This document shows, piece by piece, positions 22,490-33,556 of a DNA stretch of 64,000 nt (the stretch's first letter is position 1; every line of letters starts with the position of its first letter). The position numbers and the translations under genes are program-made. Source of the stretch: Strigamia acuminata (Eukaryota; Arthropoda; Chilopoda; Geophilomorpha; Linotaeniidae); contig OX442324.1 of NCBI GenBank assembly GCA_949358305.1, positions 6,607,601 to 6,671,600 of the forward strand, given 5' to 3'. A model generated the notes under the pieces. That model was given only the letters and a program-made list of their open reading frames with translations. It was not told the origin of the DNA and searched no databases.

Positions 22490-25400
22490 ATTCTCGACTT
22501 ATTTATTTATTATTTTGACCGGCCCGAAGGCCAGTCTGAGACCGAAAAAGCACGGCTGCTTTTACAGAGACGGGTATCAAATACCGCGCCGCTCGGCGGG
22601 TACTGTGCGCCGCTCGACCGAGCGGCGGGCCCGAGTCCCGAGTTCGATCTGAAAGTGTTGGCAAAACCCATCGAACGTGTTCGGGAAGACTCCCGTCCAC
22701 AACGACGGCGCGAGACCCCCGGAAGATGAAAATAAAATACGAAACGGCTCATTTTCTATAAAATTTTTATTCCAACGAATTACGACGAAGATAACCTAAT
22801 TAACGGTTAAAGCACGGACCGCAAAGTCGGTCCCACGACCGAAGAATTAAAATTTTAATCGTCTTTCTTTTTTCGTGTGATATTTTTTTTACCTCGTACC
22901 GATCGCCACATCGGACACGAGTAGAATGCACGCGACCGCACGCATGCTGCGAGGTTTAGACGGTCGAAGGAATGCCGGTAAGGGAGCTTATTTTCGGGGC
23001 GAGTCGTCGGGGCTGCCGCTGCCGCCGCTGTCGCTCAACGACCCCAACCGCATCTATTCGTCGGGACGGATACGTTCCATTTTCGGACTTATTTATTTAT
23101 TTATTTATTTATTATTTTGACCGGCCCGAAGGCCAGTCTGAGACCGTGGCGAAGCAAGGGTCCTTTTATATCGGATACCGCGCCGCTCGGCGGGTACTGT
23201 GCGCCGCTCGACCGAGCGGCGGGCCCGAGTCCCGAGTTCGATCTGAAAGTGTTGGCAAAACCCATCGAACGTGTTCGGGAAGACTCCCGTCCACAACGAC
23301 GGCGCGAGACCCCCGGAAGATGAAAATAAAATACGAAACGGCTCATTTTCTATAAAATTTTTATTCCAACGAATTACGACGAAGATAACCTAATTAACGG
23401 TTAAAGTACGAACCGCAAAGTCGGTGCCACGACCGGAGAATTAAAATTTTAATCGTCTTCCTTTCTCTGATGATCTTTTTTTTTTTTACTCCGTACCGAT
23501 CGCCACGTCGGACACGAGTAGAATGCACGCGACCGCACGAGCGCTGCGAGGTTTGAACGAACAAACGGATGCCAGCGCAGGACCTTATTTTCGGGGCGAT
23601 TCGTCCGGGCTGTCGCTGCCGCTGACGCCGCTCAACGACACCACCTGCCCCTATTCTGGCCGGGACGGGGACGTTCTATTTCCGATTTATTCATTTATTT
23701 GTTATTTTGACCGGCCCGAAGGCCAGTCTGAGACCGAGACCCACCGACCGACCATTGGATGGTAGGCGACTCGACCAACAGAAAATGGCGACGAACATTT
23801 TAGGAGACGGAACCACACCAACGACCGACCGGCCATTTGGTACTCAACAGGTACTCCAGTCTCGATCTGAAAAACGTCCGCAATGTCTATCGGATGCGAT
23901 GACCGGGACTCGCATCGACTGCGACGGTACACGGTCCCTGGGAAATGATTTAAAAATGTAAAACGACGATTATTTTGTAAAACTTTTATTCGAATCTGCC
24001 ACAACGAAGATAACCTAATTAACGGTTAAAGCACGAACCGCAAAGTCGGTGCCACGACTGGAGAATTAAAATTTTAATCGTCTTCCTTTCTCTGATGATC
24101 TTTTTTTTTTTTACTCCGTACCGATCGCCACGTCGGACACGAGTAGAATGCACGCGACCGCACGAGCGCTGCGAGGTTTGAACGAACGAACGGATGCCGG
24201 CGCAGGACCTTATTTTCGGGGCGAGTTAGTCGTCGGGGCTGTCGCTGCCGCTGACGTCGCTGCCGCTGACGTCGCTCAACGACGCCACCCACCCTTATTC
24301 TCGCCGGGACGGGTGCGACCTATTTCCGATCCATTTATTTATTTATTTATTTATTTATTATTTTGACCGGCCCGAAGGCCAGTCTGAGACCGAGACCGCT
24401 CTCGGAGACCCGTCGACAAAATCACTGGCTGGAGCGTGCATCGGACCGACGACCGATAAACGGATGGGTGAAAAAATGCCAGTGGTCCGCACCGATCGTC
24501 GGGGCGTGAATGTCGACCTCTCACATCGGTCTCGATCCGAAAGCACTCACGGGGTCAATTGAACGCACCGAAGGCGACTGCCATCGAATACGACGGCGCA
24601 AGACCCCCGGGAGGTGAAAATAAAATGCGGAGCGGCGGGTTTCCTATAAAATTTTTATTGCGATAAAGTGCGACGAAGATAACCTAATTAACGGTTAAAA
24701 CGCAAACCACAAAGTCGGTTCCACGACCGGAGAATTAAAATTTTAATCGTCTTTCCTTTTGCGTGTAATATTTTTTTTTTTACCCCGTACCGATCGCCAC
24801 ACCGGACACGAGTAGAATGCACGCGACCGCACGCGCGCTGCGAGGTTTAGACGGACGAAGAAATGCCGGTGCGGGAGCTTATTTTCGGGGCGAGTCGTCG
24901 GGGCTACCGCCGCCGCTGCCGCCGCTCAACGAGCCCAACTGTCACTATTCGTCGGGATGGATGCGTTTTGTTCCCGACTTATTTATCTATTTATTAATTT
25001 TTTTCTTTTTTTTTGACCGGCCCGAAGGCCAGTCTGAGACCGAGAGGCGGGAGACGCGTATCGCCGTTGGAACCAACAGCATCATAGAATGCAAGAACCC
25101 GGCTACCGCGACTCGTACAGATTGAGTGCAAAGAGTTAACTACTGACCTCGAAAGGAAGACTAGCAAACAAGCTGTACGATCGATTGGTCTAAAAATGCT
25201 CACAAAACCCATCGAGTGCAGTGATATAAACTCGCGTCGACTACGTTGGTGCAGCGTGTATTGCGAGATGAAATTTAAATCGTAAACCAATTGAGACGTT
25301 CACGATCTTGTTTCACGCAACATCTACCACGAAAATCTAATTAATGACTGGATCACATGACACAAAATTAATTCTACGACCGGGAAATCGATTTCTATTT

Positions 25401-27923
25401 TTTAAAGACTTTTATTTAACTCGGCGCGAGATTCTACCTACAAACGATAAACGCATCCTTTTTATTTTCTTGTTGTCGTCTCGAGAGTCTGTGGATCTAC
25501 AACCTGGCCTAATCTGACCTAATTCAAATCTAAATTTGAATCTGAATTTTGCGTTTTCTTTATTGTTTCAACATTATAGGAGTTTCTTTTTGTTAAACAG
25601 TTATATTTTTAATTCTTGTTGGTTGTTAATTGCGTCCTGGTGCGTTGCCATAAACACCAAACACTTCGCGGACATTCATCCACGTTGACGGACATCATTA
25701 CCGACGCCCGCGCCAAAAGCCCGTGTCGCGCTCACCCCCATCGCATCACGTGCATTATCGCGCGTCGTAACGCGCTCAAACGCGTAGATCGCGAGCAAAG
25801 ACACACTCATGTCCATATGTTGCTGAGGACTTTGCTCACGGTCGCGCGTCGACGTCGAAACGTGTCGAAACAAGCCGAAAAATGCAGGCAACCACGCGCG
25901 CGTCATGGGGTTTAAATAAGCGAACGGATGTCGGTGCGGAAACTTATTTTCGGGACGAGTCGTTAGGGCTGCTGTCGTCGCCGCTCAACGGCCCCAACTG
26001 CTCCCATTCGCCGGTAGACCGAGCGAGAACGGGTGCGTTCTATTTCCGATTCATTTATTTATTATTTTGACCGACCCGAAGGCCAGTCTGAGACCGAGAG
26101 AGGTGTTTGTTTAGAAAGGACCCCCTATCGCCATACGCGAGAACCCGGCTACCACGCCGCTCGGCGGGTACTGCGCCGCTCGACCAAGCGGCGGGCCCGA
26201 GTTCCGCATTCGATCTGAAAGCGTTCGTGAAGCCCGTTGAACGTGTTCGGAGAGACTTCCGTCGACTATGACGGCGCCAGACCACCGTGAGATGAAAATA
26301 AAATACGAAACGGCTGATTTTCTGTGAAATTTTTATTACGACGAGTTGCGACGAAGATAACCTAATTAACGGTTAAAGCACGAACCGCAAAGTCGGTTCC
26401 ACGACCGGAGAACTAAAATTTTAATCGTCTTTCCTTTTGCGTGTAATATTTTTTTTTTACCCCGTACCGATCGCCACACCGGACACGAGTAGAATGCACG
26501 CGACCGCACGCGCGCTGCGAGGTTTAGACGGACGAAGAAATGCCGGTGCGGGAGCCTTTTTTCGGGGCGAGTCGTCGGGGCTACCGCCGCCGCTGCCGCC
26601 GCTCAACGACGCCACCCGCCCCTAGTCTCGCCGGGACGGGAGCGTTCTATTTCCGATTTATTCATTTATTTGTTATTTTGACCGGCCCGAAGGCCAGTCT
26701 GAGCCCGAGACCGATTGGGGACCTGTCGACCACCCATTTGGTGCACAAGCATAAATACCGCACCACCGACCGATCCTCGGGTGGGAGAGGCGAATGCCAT
26801 CTTGTCATCCAACGGGGATCGAGCGGCGCACGAGACGGGGGCGACGGCCCTCTCACTTTGGTCTCGATCTGAGGATCCCCTCAAAATCCGTAGAACGCGA
26901 TGATTGAAACTAACGCCTACTACGACGGCACGAGACCCCCGGAAGATGAAAATAAAATGCATAACGGCTGATTTTCTATAAAAATTTTATTCCAACGAAT
27001 TACGACGAAGATAACCTAATTAACGGTTAAAGCACGAGCCGCAAAGTCGGTGCCACGACCGGAGAATTAAAATTTTAATCGTCTTTCCTTTTTCGGGTGA
27101 TCTATGCCGATCGCCACATCGGACACGAGTAGAATGCACGCGACCGCACGCGCACTGCGAGGTTTAGACGAGCAAACGGATGCCGGCGCGGGAGCTTATC
27201 TTTTGCGACGAGTCGTCGGGGTTGCCGCTGCCACCACCACCGCCACCGTCCAGCGACCCCAACCGCCTTTATTCGCCGACTCGTTTATTTATTTATTTAT
27301 TTATTTATTTATTTGTTTATTTTTTTTGACCGGCCCGAAGGCCGGTCTGAGACCGAGAGGTGCTCTCGACAAAGATGTGTCCACCGTTGGATGCAAGAAC
27401 TCGGGTACCGCGCCACTCGACGGGTACTGCGCCGCTCGGACGAGCCACGGCCCCTCGTTCCGCTGGCGATCTGGAAACTCCCACAAAGTCCGTCGAACGC
27501 ATCGAGCGAGACTCGCTCCGATTATGACGGCGCAAGACCCCCGAAAGATGAAAATGAAATACGGAAATGTCAATTTTCCGTAAAAATTTTATTCCGATAA
27601 ATTGCGACGACGATAATCTAATTAACGATTAAAGCACGAACCGCGAAGTCGGTTCCACAACCGGAGAATTAAAATTTTAATCGTCTTTCTTTTTCGTGTG
27701 ATATTTTTTTTACCTCGTACCGGTCGCTACATCGGACACGAGTAGAATGCACGCGACCGCACGCGCTGCGAGGATTAGACGGACGAAGGACGCACGAAGG
27801 GATGCCGACGCGGGACTTTATTTTCGGGGCGAGTCATCGAGGTTGCCGCTGCCGCCGCCACTCACTCGACGACCCCAGCTGCCACTATTCGCCGGGACGA
27901 ACGCGTTCTATTTCCCGACCTAC

Positions 27924-27974
<51 letters not shown>

Positions 27975-28930
27975 TTCATTTATTTATTTATTTATTTATT
28001 TTGACCGACCCGAAGGCCAGTCTGAGACCGACGAAGCAAGGGAGGTTTAAAAAAGACGGGTATCGGATACCGTGCCGCTCGGCGGGTACTGGCGCCGCTC
28101 GACCGAGCGACGGGCCCGAGTTCCGCATTCGATCTGAAAGTGTCGGCAAAACCCATCGAACGTGTTCGGGAAGACTCCCGTCCACAACGACGGCGCGAGA
28201 CCCCCGGAAGATGAAAATAAAATACGAAACGGCTGATTTTCTGTGAAATTTTTATTACGACGAGTTGCGACGAAGATAACCTAATTAACGGTTAAAGCAC
28301 GAACCGCAAAGTCGGTTCCACGACCGGAGAATTAAAACTTTAATCGTCTTTCTTTTTCGGGTGATCTTTTTTTTACTCTGTACCGATCGCCACACCGGAC
28401 ACGAGTAGAATGCACGCGACCGCACGCGCTGCGAGGTTTAGACGGACGAAGGAATGCTGGTGCGGGAGCTTATTTTCGGGGCGAGTCGTCGGGGCTACCG
28501 CCGCCGCTGCCGCCGCTCAACGACGCCACCCGCCCCTAGTCTCGCCGGGACGGGGGCGTTCTATTTTCGATTTATTCATTTATTTGTTATTTTGACCGGC
28601 CCGAAGGCCAGTCCGAGACCGTGACGAAGCAAGGGAGTTATTTGATCGGATACCGCGCCGCTCGGCGGGTACTGGCGCCGCTCGACCGAGCGGCGGGCCC
28701 GAGTTCCGCGTCCGATCTGAAAGCATTCGCGAAGCCCGTCGAACGTGTTCGGGAAGACTCCCGTCCACAACGACGACGCGAGACCCTCGGAAGATGAAAA
28801 TAAAATACGATACGGCCGATTTTCTATAAAATTTTTATCCCGATAAGTCACGACGAAGATAATCCAATTAACCGTTAAAGCACGGGTCGCGGAGTCGATT
28901 CCACGACCGGGGAATCAAATTTCGACTGTC
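22490..28930 (+). repeat. Head-to-tail array of ten ~600-660 bp units
   Basis: The anchor GACCGGCCCGAAGGCCAGTC (minor variants in some copies) occurs at 22517, 23119, 23709, 24365, 25015, 26069, 26680, 27328, 28003 and 28594, always in one direction. After each anchor comes a variable cassette of about 90-200 bp, then a conserved block with AAAATAAAATACG, CTATAAAATTTTTATT, GATAACCTAATTAACGGTTA, AATTAAAATTTTAAT, a T run and ACGAGTAGAATGCACGCGAC, then a TTTA repeat leading to the next anchor. Spacing is 590-675 except for one interval of 1054. No protein family, rRNA, snRNA or tRNA was recognised. It could be a satellite-like tandem duplication or an array of noncoding transcription units. Confidence 0.85.
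25390..25880. other. Divergent insert inside the ten-unit array
   Basis: The fifth interval is about 400 bp longer than the others. The extra sequence, AT-rich with CTAATCTGACCTAATTC motifs and then a CG-rich stretch, has no match in the neighbouring units. The unit bodies on both sides of it are also more diverged. Confidence 0.6.
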
Positions 28931-29280
28931 TGTCTTCCCCCGTTACCCGTTTTTTAATTCCGAGCGATGTCCGGCGCGCGCCCGTTCGCTCCCTCCCTCT
29001 ACCCGGAATAGACAGACGTGAGAACGGAGCAAAATCTCTGACCTCGGCCCGTCCCGCCGCTAGTTTATTTATTTTCGACTTATTTATTTATTTATTTATT
29101 TATTTATCTATTTATTATTTTGTTTGTTTATTTAATTATTCTATTTCATTTTATTTTTTTAATGAATTATTATTATTATTGTTGTTTAGCTAGAAGTATG
29201 CTACGTCGCGTGTCATTATCGCCATTGTTATCACCGGGCGTCGCGTCGGTTCATTCGCCAAAATCAGACAGACAGACACA
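28931..29280. other. Spacer between the array and the acidic gene
   Basis: The last unit decays near 28930. TTTA repeats (29080-29110) and an ATT run follow. This probably contains the 5' flank of the gene starting at 29281; no promoter motif is clear. Confidence 0.45.
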
Positions 29281-30558
29281 ATGGACGCGACACGCGCTTC
29301 GCACACGGAGGTAAATTATTAAACCATTACTTGTAAAATGTTATTTTGTCAATTGGCCGCGTTCGCGTTTTGCGTGCGCAGAATGCACGAACTCACCGAG
29401 TTACTCGCGTAAACGTTAGCGTCGCCGTTGTTCTCGTCGCTAGACGAAACGACCAATTTGACGAATGGACGAACGAGTTTAACGAATTTGATAAAACTTA
29501 ACGAGTGGACGAGATTAACGAATGAATGAATAAATAAAAAAAAATAAAGAAATAAATAGGCGTTTGTTTCGGGGCAATTCGTATAGTGCAACGAGTCGTG
29601 CGGTGAAACTATAGCGCCCCCCTCTCGCTCGTCCTTCGGTCTCTTTTCCTCACCTCCACCCCTTCTTCTTTCGGTTTTACCGCGCTCGCGCTTCGATTTA
29701 ATTCAATTTAATTTAATTTATTCCTTCTCTACAGATGCCGATCGAAAACGAGAGCGAGAGTGGGAGCGAGAACGAGGCGCTGACGCAGCTGCAGCCGCCG
29801 CAGTCGCAGCTACCGTCGCAACCACCGTCACCGGGGACGTCGGAGACGCCGACGCAGCCACAGTCGCCGGAGACGCAGCGAACGGTAAAGCGTCCCGGGG
29901 AAGCGGGCGATCCGGCGCCAACCAAAAAGGTATCCCGTCAAGATTGTCGTCGTTCATTCGTCTATTCATTCGCCTATTCCCCCTCCATTTTCCAGCCGCG
30001 TCAAGACGGAGAATCGTCGCCAGCGCGCGTCGTCGCCTCGTCGTCGAGCGACGCCGTCCCATCTACGTCGTCCGCCGCTCCCTTGTCGGGCGGGCTGGAG
30101 GCTCCGGCAAAGACAGTGGCGGAGGAGGGAGAGGGCGAAGAAGGAGGAGAGGGAGGAGAAGGAGAAGAAGAGGAAGAAGAAGAAGATGAAGAGGAAGAGG
30201 AGGAAGAGAGCGACGACCGAGACGTCGCCGATGGAGTCGAGTTGCTCCCGGCTGGAGGCCCCGTGTTCTCGCGTTTGGCGTTGGACGCGCACCGCGCTAT
30301 AGTTAGAATGCTGATGCGCATGGTGAGTGAGTCAGTCGGTGGAAAACGTTCACCGTGCATGTACGCACCTTTTTTTCCCCGTATTTCGACAAACATTCGT
30401 TTTTTTTTTTTTTTTTTTTTTTTTAGCCGCCACCCAACACTGGTGGCTCCTCCGACGCACCGGCGGTTACCCGCGAGTCGAAGAAACGGGACAGTGAGCG
30501 AATTCTCCACTAAGCGCCTCTTCGAATACTCATCTTTTCTTCTCTCATTTCAGAATAG
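29281..30558 (+). CDS. Acidic low-complexity protein, four or five exons
   Basis: Well-supported exons are 29735-29929, 29996-30322, 30427-30493 and 30554-30558 (stop TAG), with donors GTATCC, GTGAGT and GTGAGC and acceptors CCAG, TTTTAG and TTTCAG, giving 197 residues from the ATG at 29735. A further 5' exon, 29281-29310, also starts with ATG and joins in phase 0 through a GTAAAT donor. The protein begins with a Ser/Glu then Gln/Pro-rich segment, has a basic TVKRPG...TKKPRQ stretch that could be a nuclear signal, then Ser-rich, then a long Glu/Asp run, and a short helix (RLALDAHRAIVRMLMRM). No family is recognised. Confidence 0.6.
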
Positions 30559-31070
30559 ATGGATAGGCAGATAAAGGCGACATCGAGGATCGAAACGGCC
30601 AATATTTCATTTTATTTCATTTCATTTCATCTTTATTTTATTTTATTTTATTTTATTTTATTTTATTTTTTTATGTATTCGATTTGTTTATTAATTTGTT
30701 TGTTTGTTTTCATTTGTTTTCATCGATTCGTTTAAAATGCTAGACGAATAAAAAATAAATAAATAGATAAACGAACTCGGTTGTTGTTGCGTGGCTTCTT
30801 TAAGCGAGCTCGGGGTTGCCTCGCACGCACGAGGGGCGCACCGGTAGTTACTTCCGTGGTGTTGCGCCGTGCACACCGTGCGCCGACGGTAGTTTGCGCG
30901 CATTGTCTGTCGCGCGACCCACTCGGTCTATCGGTACGGAGGCATCGTCGTGGTTCGTATTTTGGAGCGGCCGTGTCTGGCCTCGAGAGGGAGAGGAGGG
31001 GGAGGAGGAGGAGGGAGGGGAGACGGTGACAAATATTTATTTTGAAACAAATTACCGGGACTACCGGCGC
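30559..31070. other. Spacer before the GC-rich satellite
   Basis: TTTTA and TTTG repeats (30600-30720) are followed by a CG-rich stretch with short open frames but no splice or family support. A GGA-rich tract at 30990-31025 precedes the satellite. Confidence 0.5.
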
Positions 31071-31880
31071 TCGTTGGCGCCCGTTGTCCCGTGCGGGCCG
31101 TTAACGGGCCGCCGACGATCCCGCAACGGCCCCGTAACGGCCCGTACGGGCCGTTAACGGGCCGCACGAGGTTGGCGAGGCCGCCGCACGGGCCGCCGAC
31201 GGTCCCGTAACGACCCCGTTAACGGCCCGTGCGGGCCGTTAACGGGCCGCCGACGGTCCCGTCACGATCCCGTAACGGCCCGTACAAGCCGTTAACGGGC
31301 CGCCGACGGTCCCGTCACGATCCCGTCACGGCCCGTGCGGGCCGTTAACGGGCCGCCAACGGTCCCGTCACGATCCCGTCACGGCTCGTGCGGGCCGTTA
31401 ACGGGCCGCCGACGGTCCCGTCACGATCCCGTCACGGCCCGTGCGGGCCGTTAACGGGCTGCCGACGGTCCCGTCACGATCCCGTCAACGGCCCGCATGG
31501 AATCGTACGGGCCGTTAACGGGCCGCCGACGGTCCCGTCACGGTCCCGTCACGATCCCGTAACGGCCCGTACAAGCCGTTAACGGGCCGCCGACGGTCCC
31601 GTCACGATCCCGTCACGGCCCGTGCGGGCCGTTAACGGGCCGCCGACGGTCCCGTCACGATCCCGTCACGGCCCGTGCGGGCCGTTAACGGGCCGCCGAC
31701 GGTCCCGTCACGATCCCGTCACGGCCCGTGCGGGCCGTTAACGGGCCGCCAACGGTCCCGTCACGATCCCGTCACGGCCCGTGCGGGCCGTTAACGGGCC
31801 GCCGACGGTCCCGTCACGATCCCGTCACGGCCTGTGCGGGCCGTTAACGGGCCGTTAACGGGCCGTTAACGGCCCGTTAA

Positions 31881-31980
31881 CGGCGTAAAACCAAAAACAG
31901 GATTCGAGATTAATGTCTATGAATGTTGTACGCGTTTTCACGTACGTGTTGTCGGTTGTTGATTTTTTCGATTTACGCCG
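31881..31980. repeat. 100-bp satellite core, copy 1
   Basis: The segment begins CGGCGTAAAACC and ends GATTTACGCCG, so its ends are inverted (CGGCGTAAA / TTTACGCCG). It is flanked by GTTAAC-rich arms and matches copies 2 and 3. A CACGTACGTG palindrome is internal. Confidence 0.9.
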
Positions 31981-32248
31981 TAACGGCCCGTTAACGGCCC
32001 GTTAACGGCCCGTCAACGGCCCGTCAACGGCCCGCATGGAGTCGTACGGGCCGTTAACGGGATCGTGACGGTCCCGTCACGATCCCGTCACGGCCCGTGC
32101 GGGCCGTTAACGGGCCGCCGACAGTCCCGTCACGATCCCGTCACGGCCTTCGTTCCCGGACTTCGGCTCGCCGACGGCCCGTACGACCTCACGCGGGCCG
32201 TTAACGGGCCGTTAACGGGCCGTTAACGGCCCGTTAACGGCCCGTTAA

Positions 32249-32348
32249 CGGCGTAAAACCAAAAACAGGATTCGAGATTAATGTCTATGAATGTTGTACG
32301 CGTTTTCACGTACGTGTTGTCGGTTGTTGATTTTTTCGATTTACGCCG
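32249..32348. repeat. 100-bp satellite core, copy 2
   Basis: This has the same 100-bp sequence and orientation as copy 1, flanked by several CCCGTTAACGG units on each side. Confidence 0.9.
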
Positions 32349-32585
32349 TTAACGGCCCGTTAACGGCCCGTTAACGGCCCGTCAACGGCCCGCATGGAGT
32401 CGTACGGGCCGTTAACGGGCCGCCGACGGTCCCGTCACGGTCCCGTCACGGCGCGTGCGGGCCGTTAACGGGCCGCCAACGGTCCCGTCACGATCCCGTC
32501 ACGGCCCGTGCGGGCCGTTAACGGGCCGCCGACGGTCCCGTCACGATCCCGTCACGGCCTGTGCGGGCCGTTAACGGCCCGTTAA

Positions 32586-32685
32586 CGGCGTAAAACCAAA
32601 AACAGGATTCGAGATTAATGTCTATGAATGTTGTACGCGTTTTCACGTACGTGTTGTCGGTTGTTGATTTTTTCGATTTACGCCG
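32586..32685. repeat. 100-bp satellite core, copy 3
   Basis: This is the third copy in the same orientation, 337 bp after copy 2, with shorter GTTAAC arms. Confidence 0.9.
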
Positions 32686-32844
32686 TAACGGCCCGTTAAC
32701 GGCCCGTCAACGGCCCGCATGGAGTCGTTCGGGCCGTTAACGGGCCGCCGACGGTCCCGTCACGATCCCGTAACGGCCCGTTACGGCCAAGGGCCGTAAC
32801 GGGATAACTGAGAGAGTCGGGTGCGAGACCACGTGACCCGGAGT

Positions 32845-33024
32845 GTGGTTTTTGGGGGCGAGGGCCGTCCTCCGACCGCGCCGTGACGCGCCCCGGGTCG
32901 GATCAAGAGGCGACCCGGTCGGAAACCGAACCTCGGGGTTCCTCGGGGCGTGGTTTTTTGGGGACGGGGGGAGGGGGGGATTGGGTCGCGTGCTCCGACC
33001 GCGCCGCAACGCGCCGTGGGTCGG
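32845..33024. repeat. Imperfect direct repeat
   Basis: A segment running from GTGGTTTTT to CTCCGACCGCGCCG and GGGTCGG occurs at 32845-32901 and again at 32950-33024 with an expanded G-rich middle. No gene is seen. Confidence 0.7.
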
Positions 33025-33033
33025 TCACCAACC

Positions 33034-33160
33034 TTTGTCAATATTTTATAAATTTCCACGGAATTTCAACAATGTTTTACATAAGTCCGTCAAATCGGGC
33101 AGAAATATCCCGTACAATGTCGCTGCAATTCTGTGGAAATTTATCAGATATTGACAAAAT
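33034..33160. mobile_element. Small inverted-repeat element (MITE-like)
   Basis: The left end TTTGTCAATATTTTATAAAT is matched, inverted, by ATTTATCAGATATTGACAAA at the right end, and the match continues inward through TTCCAC. The unit is about 125 bp and noncoding. Target duplications are not certain. A related single arm lies at about 33327-33382. Confidence 0.55.
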
Positions 33161-33556
33161 TCGGTGACGGGCGGAAGGGCGATTCCCGGGCGGAAGAGAG
33201 AGAGAGAGAGAGAAAGGGGGGACGGCCGGCGCCTACGCCGACGGGGCGCGGAGGGCGAGTGCACTGTTCACGCATGTGGGCGCGTGTGGACGCTCGATTT
33301 ACTGGCGCGTTGGACAAGTCAAAAAAAATTTCCCAATGTCTGACAAAAATTCCATCGAATCACGGCAATATTTGACAACACTTGCACAGATTTTTAGCAA
33401 CATTCACCGGCGAGGTCGTTGATGAACTCGCTTTACCCCGATGAATCTCGCGCGACAACAACCCTGCGAAAATACCAAATCTCGTACGAATAATAAACAC
33501 GGCGCAAACCGCACAAAAATCCACGACATAAAATCGAATGTCGTCTATCGGCACTC
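33161..33556. other. Junction region beside truncated gypsy A
   Basis: This contains a GA run, GC-rich sequence and a partial copy of the neighbouring inverted-repeat element. Gypsy A loses recognisable RNase H sequence near 33660, so its integrase and other LTR are missing and the breakpoint lies near here. Confidence 0.45.

Larger units (their letters stand above)
31071..32800. repeat. 53-bp GC-rich satellite with GTTAAC palindromes
   Basis: The unit includes GTGCGGGCCGTTAACGGGCC, then GCCGACGGTCCCGTCACGAT, then CCCGTCACGGCCC. It repeats every 53 bp in the regular part (for example starts near 31621 and 31674) with local truncations. GGGCCGTTAACGGGCC is nearly self-complementary, and GGCCCGTTAAC and GGGCCGTTAAC runs occur in both orientations, so single strands could fold extensively. 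No coding potential was accepted. Confidence 0.9.

Noticed and set aside
22490-28930. CRISPR-like or rRNA/snRNA gene array
   Set aside because: Units are hundreds of bases long with long conserved bodies in a eukaryotic setting, and no rRNA or snRNA signature was recognised.
31071-32800. GC-rich satellite as a CpG-island promoter or coding region
   Set aside because: The sequence is a regular 53-bp tandem repeat; its short frames vary with the repeat and have no splice support.
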